In this document: positions 46,000 to 58,661 of the stretch, piece after piece
Layout of the letters: every line of letters starts with the position of its first letter
Position numbering within the stretch: the first letter of the stretch is position 1
Origin: Isoperla grammatica
Lineage: Eukaryota > Arthropoda > Insecta > Plecoptera > Perlodidae
Reading direction: 5' to 3'
NCBI GenBank assembly: GCA_945910005.1
Contig: OX246745.1
Location: 8,658,765 to 8,722,764, forward strand
DNA: 64,000 bases
The notes under the pieces: model-generated
The model's database searches: none
What the model saw: only the letters and a program-made list of their open reading frames with translations
What the model was told of the DNA's origin: nothing
Made by a program: the position numbers and the translations under genes

Positions 46000-47750
46000 T
46001 CAAAGAAATTATCTTTCACTTCTCAGGACGACGAACTCCAATCAATATGTTTTATTTATTTGTATCTTTGCATAGTTACATAAAATATTGTTGGAACATG
46101 TTGTACATCGGCAATGTTCAATTACGTGTGGTTGATATTTCGAAGCGTCTTGACATTCCTGTTTTGTGGCCTATACATCACCAATTGCAATGCATTACTG
46201 TGAGCGTTGCAATTTGCGCATAAACATAACATTACTTTAAAAAAAAAAAACAACATATTTTCCACTTTTGTTTTAATCTTTTGTTTTAAAAAAGTGACCA
46301 ATAACTCAGAACTATTCCGATTAAGATTAAATACATTATTTCACTGAACATAGCAGTCAAGGTTCTCCTTGCCAATAATATGGGAAACACCGAACATTCA
46401 GTAGAGACCCTTGTACGTCTTACCTTAAACTCTCGAATAGGGTGAATTTTGTACGACTGCCACACAATAAGTTACAGAATCACAAGAAGGAAAATCCCTC
46501 GTGCACATTTTTCGTGTTTCTGTTTTAAATAATATTTCAGTCGGTCCGGCGAATACAAAATATATATAATGTAAATAATTTACATCTTGCAATTGGATTT
46601 ATTTCGTTTTCAGAATTCCATACTAAAATGTAATCAACAGTTGGAATTGGGTGAGAGGGTGATCTCCCACTGTGTTTTTTGGAATGTCCTGTGCCCCCTT
46701 GGATATGAGGCATGGCATACATTTTAATTTGCCACAAGATGCCTACGCGCTGCCTAACATACATGATCTCCCTAGGGAAGAACGGAGGGGGAGGATTATA
46801 TTTGAAACAAACCAGGGTATGTTGCGTTACCGACGAAAATAAGGGTGGCTTTTCCCAATCACAAACATCCCCTTCTTAGAGAATGTAGGATTTCTGTTTA
46901 CCGATCAAAGTGACATTGCAGAAGACTTAAACCTCCTTCCCTCCTCAATACAACACGCCAAACTTTTCGTGACACTAAATTAGACTACTGGGACTGGGTG
47001 AAGTGGAGGGGGGGGGGGGGGGATGACGATTAAAAACCCCTCCAATAAGTGGGCGGGAGTAAACTTAGTTAAGCTATTCAATGCAACCTGCTACGCGTGT
47101 TGCATTCAATGCAACCGGTACGAAATGTCTGCAAAAGTCAGATGGCGAGTTTGAATCGCTGAGCAGAAATCACCATTGTTCGTTACCGTCCAATGAAACA
47201 AATATTACGTCAAGTTTTTGGGACACATAAGGACATTTATCGAGTAGAGGCGACTAGAAAATACGGTTCTAGAGAATTGGTTTGAAGCAGAACGAAGAAA
47301 TAATAAATGAGTGCGCCAATTTTCAGGACACAAGGAGACTCGATGTTTTGTTACGAACATCGACTTTAATTAAACATGTATTGGACGTTTCCCTCAAGAA
47401 TCTTTTTTCGATATTATTTATTTTTGAAAATAGGTTATAGCTGGTACTTCTGACAAAAAGATGTACTGAAAACCCAACGATAAAATGCAAAACGGAGAGA
47501 ATTAAATATACAACTCACTTGTACCGTGTCGACGTGTTCGAATATCCCCTCTTAGTGCTGCTTTGCACATTCATACTTCCGTTTTTACCATTGCCTTTCC
47601 GTAGCTCCGTCCGTAAACTGAAATACCATCAACTGTTCGTAATATGAAAATGACCTAAATCGAAGTAAAGCCTCTTACATTAAAAACTCGTAATCGCGTT
47701 TTGCGGTTGTTGTGGTGCGTTTTGTAGAAAATGCTTCAATTTTCCATTTG
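46000..47750. other. Intergenic, no gene seen
   Basis: No exon recognised. A poly-G run of about 15 lies near 47008-47022. Confidence 0.35.
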
Positions 47751-47759
47751 CAAGTTATA

Positions 47760-48625
47760 GAATAAACCTTGTCGCAATCGCAACTAGAAGCAAGAGATTG
47801 GAATTTTGTTTTACAACTACTAGCAAAAGCTATTAGAGTTTTGTTTCAATTACAAGCAAGAGATTAGAGTTTTGTTTCAATTACAAACAAGTGATTGGAG
47901 TTTTGTTACAACTACAAGAGATATACGTTAATAACATTAAAAACACAACAGGTTGTTCCGCCACCTCTATAACACTCACCAAAATCTATGTTTACGCGTT
48001 TCTGGACACCTCTAGGTCCCTTCGTCAGAACGACTGACAGTCGTAATATAGAAACATAACGACTAAGTCGTTCTGACGAAGGGACCCAGAGCGGTCCAGA
48101 AACGCGTAAACACGAATTTTGCTGATTGTTAACGAAGTGGCGGGACAACACGCTGTGTTTTCATTTTATTAACATTAACCCGGGCCACGAAAGCCTTTGT
48201 ATTTTACAAGAGATTGAGCCTTGTTGCAACTTCCAGCAAGAGATAGAAGTATTGTTACAACTACAAGAGATATATATTGAGCCTTGCCAACTACCAGCAA
48301 GAGATTGAAGTCTCTTGTTACAACTACAAGAGATATATATTGAGCCTTGTCAACTAGCAAGAGATTGAAGTCTTGTTACAACTACAAGAGATATATATTG
48401 AGCCTTGCCAACTACCAGCAAGAGATTGAAGTCTTGTTACAACTACAAGAGATATATATTGAGCCTTGTCAACTACCAGCAAGAGATTGAAGTCTTGTTA
48501 CAATTACAAGAGATATATATTGAGCCTTGTCAACTACCAGCAAGAGATTGAAGTCTTGTTACAACTACAAGAGATATATGTTGAGCCTTGTCAACTACCA
48601 GCAAGAGAATGAAGCTTCGTTGCAA
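47760..48625. repeat. 31/61-bp minisatellite interrupted by a foldback element
   Basis: The left part (47761-47920) has short units with CAAGAGATTGGAGTTTTGTT. The right part (48200-48625) has about six 61-bp units with ACTACAAGAGATATATATTG and CTACCAGCAAGAGATTGAAG. The foldback element 47926-48179 separates them. Confidence 0.9.
47926..48179. mobile_element. Foldback MITE with arms of about 100 bp
   Basis: The arms are inverted copies sharing TTGTTCCGCCAC/TTGTCCCGCCAC, GTTTACGCGTTTCTGGAC and GGTCCCTTCGTCAGAACGAC, with a roughly 45-bp centre. The ends are AT-rich (GTTAATAACATTAA and, reversed, GTTAATGTTAATAA). No coding. Confidence 0.85.
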
Positions 48626-49120
48626 ACAGCATTTGAGAAATTGAGTGTTGTCTTAAATCCAGTGGAATCTTGCAGAATTCCTTCTAATTACAGCAAAGCA
48701 AGACACTGGTATTGACTTGTAACTCCTCAGTTGTAAGTGATACAGACAGCGTCTTGCAACCTGCGTCCACATTGAAGGTAACAAAGCCTTTTAATCCAAC
48801 TCTATTTAGCAATTAATTGATGCCAAACCAAACGGAGTCTAGGTCGATAGCCATCTCGCCTTCTGTGTCACTACTGTGTGGTGGGCTCCGAAAGACGATC
48901 GGGGACACTAAATGTACAGGCATCCATGGTTTGCATTTTATGATTTGTAATTGGCAATTGTGGGTTTTGTTTTTGTAATATTATATTTTTGTGTTTTGTT
49001 TTTAATTTACCATGACAAGTAATATTTTGGAAAACAAATACATTCTATAATTAACGTTATGACGTATCAACAATAGCTTTGCACTATGTATTAATCTTCG
49101 ACTCAACTTACTAACTAAAT
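48626..49120. other. Intergenic, no gene seen
   Basis: Nothing recognised. Confidence 0.35.
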
Positions 49121-49224
49121 GACTGAATGACTGACTGACTGACTGACTGACTGACTGACTGACTGACTGACTGACTGACTGACTGACTGACTGACTGACT
49201 GACTGACTGACTGACTGACTGACT

Positions 49225-49275
<51 letters not shown>

Positions 49276-49440
49276 TGACTGACTGACTGACTGACTGACT
49301 GACTGACTGACTGACTGACTGACTGACTGACTGACTGACTGACTGACTGACTGACTGACTGACTGACTGACTGACTGACTGACTGACTGACTGACTGACT
49401 GACTGACTGACTGACTGACTGACTGACTGACTGACTGACT
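49121..49440. repeat. (GACT)n microsatellite, second array
   Basis: About 80 GACT repeats with one GACTTA interruption near 49246. Same unit and strand orientation as 26347-26550. Confidence 0.98.
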
Positions 49441-49910
49441 TGCTATAACTAACCTGTAATCAGTTAACACCTGTTTCAATAAGATACGAGTATTACTAAA
49501 AAAAAACGTTAATTTTACGAGGTTTAAATTACGAGACTTGCAATTCGTCTGTACTTTTCAAATTTACGTTTCTACAGCATAGTATGAATGATACTGAGTA
49601 TATTTTATAAGAGCCACAGAATTGAAGTTCAAACTAGGTTTCATCACAATAATATAGGTACCGGTAAAGATATAGGTCATACATCCACAATAAATATCAG
49701 AAATCGATTATATATCTAGGTTAACTTGGATCTAGCTGTAGACATCCTTCGGTCCACCGTAACAGTAAGCTATGACTGTACATCCATCTCACAGCCAACT
49801 CATATTCTGAGTAATTATATCTTTAATCACAATATTAAATTATTACACACAATGGCATTATACGTTAGTGTTTTTTTCTTTAGATTCTTGTATGCAACAT
49901 TTTATTGAAG

Positions 49911-49944
<34 letters not shown>
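49911..49944. repeat. (AT)n microsatellite
   Basis: About 16 AT dinucleotides. Confidence 0.97.
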
Positions 49945-49946
<2 letters not shown>

Positions 49947-49949
49947 AAT

Positions 49950-50995
49950 TAACTATAATTTATTAATGTACATAATTTTGCATGTTACATTTACTTCAAT
50001 GGCGATGATGATGTATTGTGATAAAACAAGCTCAAACTAAATTTTTGTGCAGCCATTTTCCACACATTTTGCCTGCTAGTTGAACTTTAGCACTGAAATT
50101 AACATTATTGTTTGATTATTTAGATTTCAGAATTACAAGTGTATGTATTTCCCCCGGTATGTCTATGCAAAACCTATTCTTTCTTGTCAAGAAGTTGTTA
50201 AATAGATAAAATAAATTTAATTTAATTTGACATAACGAAAAGAAGTGTTTTTAAACCGCAATAAACGGAAAACCAATTTTATATTTTTCTAAATTGAAAT
50301 GAGGAAAAGTAGAATAAATTACGTTTCTACCTCTCAAGCGGTTTGTTGATCTGGTGCCGCGTGACGTGTACAAGATGGCGCGGCACAATCAGCCTCTCCA
50401 AGTTGACTCGCAAGGAGAAGATTTTAACTAGATCTCATTGACGATGACAAGTCTTCGTGCCTGATGATGGAGTTGATCGCTACGACGCCTCGCGAGGCGT
50501 TGAGTGAGGGGGACGGGGGGGGGGGAGGGAGGGGGTATTTGCCGGATGTTTTATATTGAGAAAATTATAAACCTGATCTGCAGCGCTCATTGAAACATCG
50601 AGTTCTGCAATCTATAGTTGGAGACATTTTCTTTAGAATAAATATTTGCGTCAGCCGGAATAGGATTAGGAGAAGTAGGTTTTACCGAAAAATTTACCCG
50701 TCTTTCATGTACTTGATTTGTGGCTCTTTAAGGGGCTAAATAATTGGGTATTTTCAAAGTTAGAAAGGCTGTTTTAAGAAATCACTTTGAGATTCACCAG
50801 ATAACCGCTTAAAGCCTGGTAAGCCTGGTGGTAAGTCTCGCAGAATTGCCAGGGGAGGAAACGAGAGTGTTGCTTGTGTGCCAACGCCTTCGATATTTCG
50901 GGGATTAATACATTCGATATATTTTACATTGGCGATCTTGTACTTTTCTCGTTCTACACGATCAAAGATCAATTGTCAAGGTATTTTCTGTATCG
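49950..50995. other. Intergenic, no gene seen
   Basis: Contains a perfect palindrome CGCCTCGCGAGGCG at 50487 and a G-rich run at 50511-50535. No exon recognised. Confidence 0.35.
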
Positions 50996-51002
50996 GTTTA
51001 TT

Positions 51003-53308
51003 GAGAGCTGTAACCGGGGCACTAACATGCAATCGGAGCAACACCATGTTTATTGACAGCTGTAACCGGGGCACTAACATGCAATCGGAGCAACACCATG
51101 TTTATTGACAGCTGTAACCGGGCCACTAACATGCAATCGGAGCAACACCATGTTTATTGAGAGCTGTAACCGGGGCACTAACATGCAATCGGAGCAACAC
51201 CATGTTTATTGAGTGCTGTAACCGGGGCACTAACATGCAATCGGAGCAACACCATGTTTATTGACAGCTGTAACCGGGGCACTAACATACAATCGGAGCA
51301 ACACCATGTTTATTGAGAGCTGTAACCGGGGCACTAACATGCAATCGGAGCAACACCATGTTTATTGAGAGCTGTAACCGGGCCACTAACATGCAATCGG
51401 AGCAACACCATGTTTATTGAGTGCTGTAACCGGGGCACTAACATGCAATCGGAGCAACACCATGTTTATTGAGTGCTGTAACCGGGGCACTAACATGCAA
51501 TCGGAGCAACACCATGTTTATTGACAGCTGTAACCGGGGCACTAACATGCAATCGGAGCAACACCATGTTTATTGAGAGCTGTAACCGGGGCACTAACAT
51601 ACAATCGGAGCAACACCATGTTTATTGACAGCTGTAACCGGGGCACTAACATACAATCGGAGCATCATCATGTTTATTGAGAGCTGTCAGTGGCGTAACT
51701 AAGGGGGGGGTTTAGGAGGTTTAAACCCCCCCCGAAACTACCTCGAGAATGATTTTACTTAATACTACATTTACTTAATACTATATTGTAAGATCCTTAA
51801 ACCACTTCAGTGTATAGAGGACTCAAAACTAACATAGATAGCGCTGCTAAGCAACCTCCTTTCAGCGCCATTGATGAACAACAACAATGAAACAACAATG
51901 AAAGTTGACAGCTGAACCACTCCTAATAGAAGTTTTTCTTGCCACCAGAATGCATCTAGTCTATTTTGAGTGCTCTATAACAATCGCAACAAACAACATT
52001 TTCATTATATTTATCATACCATGCACTTCACTTAGATAAGATATATAATTTCTTTCAATAATTCAATTATATTATTTATGTGTTCATCTACAACTAATAC
52101 ACCTTTCGCTCGAACCAGTAAAAGTGAGGGTTCCTATAAATAAAAATGCATTAACCTAATATTACAATATCACGGTCTGTGAATTAAAATTTAAATAACG
52201 TATGTGACTTGTGACCACAATGTTTCACTTTATGTTGAGATTATATTGAACAACCATAAAACATTAAAAATATAATTTCTATGCAATTCTTATTTAGAAC
52301 TATTCCACTGTAACACTGTAACTTCAATATAATGCAAACAAATGAGTGGTTCGAGTAGTATTCTTTGAGTCCAAAAGGCACGAAATAATTATAGCAGTGA
52401 AAAAAAATTTAGCCTTCGGCGAAATGGCCTCCGGCGGCTGGGGCTTCGCCCCAGACCCCTTTCAGTCCCCTCATCTCGCTTTTCCCTAATAACCCCCCCC
52501 CGAAATAATTCCTAGTTACGCCACTGAGAGCTGTAACCGGGGCACTAACATGCAATCGGAGCAACATCATGTTTATTGACAGCTGTAACCGGGGCACTAA
52601 CATGCAATCGGAGCAACACCATGTTTATTGACAGCTGTAACCGGGGCACTAACATGCAATCGGAGCAACACCATGTTTATTGACAGCTGTAACCGGGGCA
52701 CTAACATGCAATCGGAGCAACACCATGTTTATTGACAGCTGTAACCGGGGCACTAACATGCAATCGGAGCAACACCATGTTTATTGAGAGCTGTAACCGG
52801 GCCACTAACATGCAATCGGAGCAACACCATGTTTATTGAGTGCTGTAACCGGGGCACTAACATGCAATCGGAGCAACACCATGTTTATTGAGTGCTGTAA
52901 CCGGGGCACTAACATGCAATCGGAGCAACACCATGTTTATTGAGTGCTGTAACCGGGGCACTAACATGCAATCGGAGCAACACCATGTTTATTGAGAGCT
53001 GTAACCGGGGCACTAACATGCAATCGGAGCAACACCATGTTTATTGAGTGCTGTAACCGGGGCACTAACATGCAATCGGAGCAACACCATGTTTATTGAG
53101 AGCTGTAACCGGGGCACTAACATGCAATCGGAGCAACACCATGTTTATTGAGTGCTGTAACCGGGGCACTAACATGCAATCGGAGCAACACCATGTTTAT
53201 TGAGTGCTGTAACCGGGGCACTAACATGCAATCGGAGCAACACCATGTTTATTGAGAGCTGTAACCGGGGCACTAACATGCAATCGTAGCAACACCATGT
53301 TTATTGTA
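51003..53308. repeat. 52-bp minisatellite interrupted by a hAT-like element
   Basis: The unit contains GCTGTAACCGGGGCACTAAC, ATGCAATCGGAGCAACACC and ATGTTTATTGA. About 13 units precede and about 15 follow the insertion at 51688-52526. Variants (GAGAG/GACAG/GAGTG, GGGGCAC/GGGCCAC) are interspersed, showing ongoing exchange between units. Confidence 0.97.
51688..52526. mobile_element. Non-autonomous hAT-like transposon (839 bp)
   Basis: The ends are CAGTGGCGTAACTA and its inverse TAGTTACGCCACTG. The 8-bp target duplication AGAGCTGT lies at 51680-51687 and 52527-52534 and is part of the host 52-bp unit. The right end has a GC-rich hairpin (GGGGCTTCGCCCC). No transposase ORF. Confidence 0.92.
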
Positions 53309-53552
53309 TACGATGATATGTTCGATGTGTTCTGCTGCAGATGTCGAGTATTTTATTTTCATCAATAGCTTTTATGTAAAATAATTGCATTCAGGTTCAG
53401 ATAAGTCGATTCATTTGCCGTTCACACATCAATAGGTTGCCACAATATATAACACAAAATATAATTTACTGTCAGCAACTTTCCAGCCATGGCTTTTTTG
53501 GTAGTGAAACTTCTCCTGGCAGTTTGAAACATTGTCTCTCATTCTCTCGAGA

Positions 53553-53785
53553 CGAACTCGGGGGGTCGCCGGTTCGATTCCAGCCACCGGCAGGTCTGAC
53601 TTGAGTTTTTTCCGAGATTTTCCTCAGTCACAAGGCGAATGCTGGGATTGAATTCTACTATCAGCCCTCGGACATTCCTTACCAACTATCCAAACACCCT
53701 TATATCCCTAATTAGTCACCTGAAGAATGGCACATAAAGTAAAGCTGGTGTGCACCCTATAACAGGGATTCCTACGAAAGATTAT
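53553..53785 (+). mobile_element. tRNA-derived SINE family S1, copy 7
   Basis: GGGGGTCGCCGGTTCGATTC, CAGCCACCGGCAGGTCTGAC and TCAGCCCTCGGACATTCC, then ATTAGTCACCTGAAGAATGG and CACCCTATAACAGGGATTCC. Nearly full length in its 3' two thirds. Confidence 0.88.
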
Positions 53786-53939
53786 GATTGATTTGATTGT
53801 ACTCACAATGTCCTGTAAGACTCCCTTCAGCGGGATTCTTTACCCTATTAGCCTCTCTTGGAAAGAAGAAATGTCCGAGTGCCGCTTAGATACAACACCA
53901 TAGGTTTGTTTCTTTGGCCTGCATATAATCGTGGTGTAA

Positions 53940-54499
53940 GGACGTGTCCGAATTAAAAGTCTTAAGATCTAAGTCTAAGTCTAGGTCTAAGTCTAGGTTT
54001 AAATTATTTAGCATGTTCTAATTCTAATTCTTAGTAGATTTCGGACAGTACTAAACCTATTGCAGAGCCACCTATTGCGAGAAATTTGACCTAGAGTTGA
54101 AGCATTGGTTCACAGCCTTCTCGACGGGTCAATTCGCGAATTGTACCGACGCCTTTGGAGGTTAGGAAATGTAAAAGTATTCATTTTCCAGTATTGATGC
54201 AGGTTTTAGGCTTTAGAGTAGGCCTATCACTGTTTACATTATAAAATAATACTAGAGGTATGTATATAATAAACTTAAGTAACATTTCACTTTTCCGTCT
54301 TCCTTCTCGCAGCTGTTTTTTTTCGTCCGCCATTTTAAGACATAACGAGCGTGAACTTTCGATTGCTAGGTCTAAACTTCGATTTAGACCTAGACTTAAC
54401 GATTTCGGACAGTACTTCATACGTCACCGATGATTGATGACGTCAAATTTAGACTTAGACCTAGAGTTAGCAATGATAAAGGGGAATTCGGACACGTCC
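53940..54499. mobile_element. PIF/Harbinger-like element (560 bp, TAA duplication)
   Basis: Inverted ends GGACGTGTCCGAATT with TAA at 53937-53939 and 54500-54502. Internal AAGTCTAAGTCTAGGTCTAA and its inverse, and two direct copies of GATTTCGGACAGTACT (about 54037 and 54398). On the minus strand AAAATGGCGGACG starts a short charged frame (MADEKKQLREGRRKSEM). Confidence 0.82.
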
Positions 54500-54509
54500 T
54501 AAGTCGGCG

Positions 54510-56340
54510 GTATAAACCGGAACTACGCGACAATACAGGCTGTGCGAGCTTCACTGCGTAGATACAAAGAAACGCCATTGTCGAAAAACATTCTAAATCC
54601 CATTTCATGTCTATTTTTTGATCAACAGTGAACAGTCTGGCCCCCTTGTTTGGCGCAATTAAGGACCCTTGTTTGTGTATTATCTGGTTGCAAGTGCATG
54701 GTAATTGACATTTTGCGTCCTCCATTCAATATATCTTTTCTCATTATATGTCATAGTTTTTAGTTTATATTACTTACATTTGTTCAACTGCTTATGTATA
54801 TACATTATATTTTCGTTATTTGTAATGTTAGATATCAACAACATATGTAGTGATTAACAATTAACATGTCTATTTAGTCCTAAGCGTAAATAATATTGTT
54901 GTTGTTGTTGTTGTTGTAATTAATCTAATCTTAGAGCAGAAATGCTAAACTATTGTACTCAAATTAATTAACATAGTAACTAAGGTAGGTTGTAAAAAGC
55001 GTAAGCTTAAACCTAAAAAATAAAGATCATATCGTATCATATCAATTCTTTCATCGTAATTATGTGACGATATTTAAACTTGGCGGGAACTTCCTTGCAT
55101 TTCAACGCTCCACCTGCTCGGGAGCTGGTGCTGCATATCCTGCATCGATGCAGCTACACCGGACAAATAAACGACTAGCGGTGTAGCTGCACTGGGACAA
55201 AGAAACACGAGAGTGCTATACACCCCTTGCATACATGCAGAGAGTGCAGGACAAAAAAACGAAGCTCATAATTCTTCTTATGACTGAGGAAACTTCAGTC
55301 ACGATTGTTAGTGGTCGGAATCAAATCTGTGACCCCATTTCCATTTTCCTCCTCTTTTGTCTTGGCGATTATTTCTTGTATTGTATTATTCTATACATAA
55401 TACTTTCTGAATAAGCATCAGCACAATGCAGCCAGTATTTGATCTGTACCATCAAAGAGAGACAGACAGTAGAAACCTTGTCTGAACATTACATGTTAAT
55501 ACCATAACCCTCTACGACACTCGACGTGGGTGGTTTTTCCTCATTCCCCAGTGAAGCGAACCAATGAAGCTATCTTGTAGTTATAATATATCTTACTTCA
55601 ACACACATCACTCTCTCGCTTGATATCACATCAGATATCTCACAACTACTAAGAGAGTCAGCGATGTGAGCCAGCGCGATACCTGTCACAAATTATATCC
55701 ACTACGTGATCATTGAAACACTATAAAACGAACAGTTTTCCGTTCGGAAAGTATAGAAGTCTAAACATGGGTGCGAGGCGAAACGGGAAACGTAATCTCA
55801 AAGTTTAATCATATGAATCATAAATCATACTGTCACATAGTTGCTTTTTCAAATAACCTCTGTGCAAGTAATAATAATAGCAGTAATATTAGCATTAGTT
55901 TTATACCTAATACCAATTTATAGTTTTCGTGTTATGTGAGCAATCTATCATATGTGCATATTTACATTACAACCTTGTGGAATGACGTCTACTATAATAT
56001 GGAAAATATGAAAATGGTGCACACACACAAGCACCAAAATGATTAAAATCAACACCACCACATGCCAATCACTAAGTTATTAAACAATGAAATTGTATAA
56101 AGGCTGCCTTATTCACACGAATAAGTATCTAAATTCTGTGTCATAATGTTGTGCTGTCAATGAAGATCAGGAAAGACAGATTTTGTCATTATTTTTAAAT
56201 GGAGCAAGTTAAGAGTTGGCTACTTCAAAATTCCCATTCTTAAATTTAAATATCTTTCCAAAATTGACAAAAGATCAACGCTGATATATGATAATATATT
56301 AAGTAATGTATTATTAATTATATTGCACCATAAGTTGAAT
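54510..56340. other. Intergenic, no gene seen
   Basis: Includes (GTT)6 at 54898-54916. No exon or RNA gene recognised. Confidence 0.35.
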
Positions 56341-56341
56341 T

Positions 56342-56616
56342 TGAAATGAAAGTTGAAATGAAATGAAATGAAATGAAATGAAATGAAATAAAATGAAATG
56401 AAATGAAATGAAATGAAATGAAATGAAATGAAATGAAATGAAATGAAATGAAATGAAATGAAATGAAATGAAATGAAATGAAATGAAATGAAATGAAATG
56501 AAATGAAATGAAATGAAATGAAATGAAATGGTGAAATAAAATGAAATGGTGGAATGATATGAAATGGTGAAATGAAATGAAATGAAATGGTGAAATGAAA
56601 TTAAATGAAATGAATA
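56342..56616. repeat. (GAAAT)n microsatellite
   Basis: About 50 pentanucleotide repeats with a few GGTGAAAT and TAAAAT variants at the right end. Confidence 0.98.
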
Positions 56617-57090
56617 TATTTATTCTTATTGTTTTTCACCCAGATTTCTAAAAAGTGATTCTATATGCTAAAAGAAGAATTATATTGAACGGATGGCACA
56701 CATACACATAGCTGGCTCCCACTCGTTACTGTTTTACTAATTTACATAAACCTCAACCCGAGATACAAGACACAGACACAGACATAGACACTTCAAGCGT
56801 CATTACACAGACGAGATATTCATGATGAAAGATACATATACTGAGTTGATTATTGTAAGCTGCACGAACACTGTCACCATACATGCAAATGTACACATGT
56901 TTTATTTATTTCACAAGCAAGAGATACTCCTTCAAACACAAAACTATCGCATAGATTGATTGCGTCTACAATGTTGAATTAAATTGTCTTGCTAGAGGTA
57001 TTACAACTATGATATTACAAAATCTTATACTTAATCTTACTTTTAGTCTTACATTATACAAGCATTATTCATAAATAGGTTTACTAACTA

Positions 57091-57253
57091 TAGTTGTCCC
57101 AAGACTACCTTGCACATACTTTCGTCACAGGCGACGTGCTCGTAGCCAATCAGCGATCGGTATTTGCGCGGGTGTGTCTCGGGCGGTTCGCTGATTGGCT
57201 ACTAGTGCCTCGCCTGTGACGACAGTATATGTAAGGTAATCTTGGGCCAAGTA
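57091..57253. mobile_element. Palindromic MITE (163 bp, TA duplication)
   Basis: The arms, about 60 bp each, are inverted copies sharing CCCAAGACTACCTT/CCCAAGATTACCTT, CGTCACAGGCGA and GTAGCCAATCAGCGA. TA flanks at 57089-57090 and 57254-57255. The ends TAGTTG/TACTTG resemble family A. Confidence 0.85.
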
Positions 57254-57756
57254 TAATATGTACCTATACAACATCTGTAAGGAGGGTAATGCACTCAAGA
57301 TTGTACAATAAGTATTCATCTAAGAGGTGGCTGTATGATGGTACGTACGAGTCATCTTCGCATAGAAGCAGTCAAGACAACAGACAAGTCCGGTTTCCAA
57401 ACTGGTTATGAAGATGACTTCATCATATTTTATATTGGAGATTTCGGTAGTTCAAGCACACCATCAAGATCATTAATTACTACTGAGGAAGGGTTATTAT
57501 CATTATTGTCGCCTCTTACGACTGGCAGAGTCACCCTGCTCAGTAGAGCACGTTCGTTCGTACCCGTAACAGCTTTAGGAGGTTCCTTCGAATAAAATAC
57601 ATAGTACAGTTAATCACGGAAAAAGTGGTAAAATGAAATAAAAATAAATCAGGTAAAGCTGATGAGAGAAACACAAATTAATGTCGGTGACTACAAGGAT
57701 CCAGCATACAAAAGATAATTATAAAAATATATATTAAATTCAAATTGTAATAGTAA

Positions 57757-58160
57757 TTTTTCGTAGGAATACCCGATATAGGGTGCACACCAGCTTTACC
57801 TGCTGTGTCCCTCTTCAGGTGACTAACTAGGTTATTAGGGCGTTTGCATAGTTGGGAAAGAATATCCGAGCGCTATTATAGTTCTCTTACAACAACTTCG
57901 GTAATGCTTCCGTCATCAATCAATTACGTGTTTACGGTCTCGGCCAACCCGAGCAGGTATTTGGATTAAGTCACGGCCACTGGTTGGCTGCCGCTCACCC
58001 ACCTGTGACGGAAGCATTACCAGAGATGTTGTACGGCGACTATAAGGACTCAATCCCAGCATTCGCCATTACAACTGAGAAAAACCTCGGAAAAAAACAT
58101 GTCAGGACTGCCGGTGGCCGGAATCGAACCTGCGACCTCCCGAATTAGAGTATCGGGTTG
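57757..58160 (-). mobile_element. tRNA-derived SINE family S1, copy 8, split by a nested MITE
   Basis: Minus strand: head at about 58160-58120 (CGGGAGGTCGCAGGTTCGAT), body down to 58043, then 3' part 57880-57757 with CACCTGAAGAGGGACACAGC. The head is cut short of its A box by another MITE end. Confidence 0.85.
57881..58040. mobile_element. MITE nested in SINE (160 bp, TA duplication)
   Basis: Inverted ends share GGTAATGCTTCCGTCA preceded by TACAAC. TA duplicates at 57879-57880 and 58041-58042. Contains GTGTTTACGGTCTCGGCCAA. Confidence 0.85.
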
Positions 58161-58236
58161 GCCGAGACCGTAAACACGCATTGATTGATGACGAAAGCGT
58201 TTCCGTAGTTGCTGTACGACTTCTATACAAACTCGA
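58152..58236. mobile_element. Terminal fragment of the same MITE family, inverted
   Basis: The reverse complement of this segment matches the left end of 57881-58040: TACAGCAACTACGGAAACGC, TTTCGTCATCAATCAATGCG, then TGTTTACGGTCTCGGCCAAC. It replaces the 5' end of the SINE head. Confidence 0.75.
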
Positions 58237-58661
58237 CAAGAGTAGTTGGGATCCTCAGCAAGAGACGAACAGACTATAGAACACTATTGTCTCTCGGTGA
58301 TCTTGACGAGATTCTATGTCCTTCGTTTCTGCTTTCCGGCATTTACACCTAATTATGTCTCGTTACCGCATAGGGAGACGTTGTTTTCAATGGAGGTAAA
58401 TGCCAGGCAGAAGATAGGCTCTCGAGGTCAAAACACCATAATGTGTTAAGACAATGGATTGTAGTAGATTATTCGTGTAAAATACCGTAAACTGACTGGT
58501 GATATAACAATTTATGGGCACAGTTTGTTTGGACGGTCCCGGACGGGCCTGTGCATATCTGCCTATTTTCATGTGTATATATAGCTTACGTGGACCTGAA
58601 CATGGCCCTACATATTATATGAGAGACTATTTAATATACCTATTTTCCACCTTCACTGTTC

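Noticed and set aside
47926..48179. Intrinsic terminator or regulatory hairpin
   Set aside because: Arms of about 100 bp with AT-rich ends fit a foldback transposon, not a terminator.
49111..49479. Ser-Gln-Ser-Val repeat open frame
   Set aside because: GACT microsatellite.
57335..57595. 86-codon open frame as a gene
   Set aside because: No recognisable domain, splice context or codon pattern; it may be chance.
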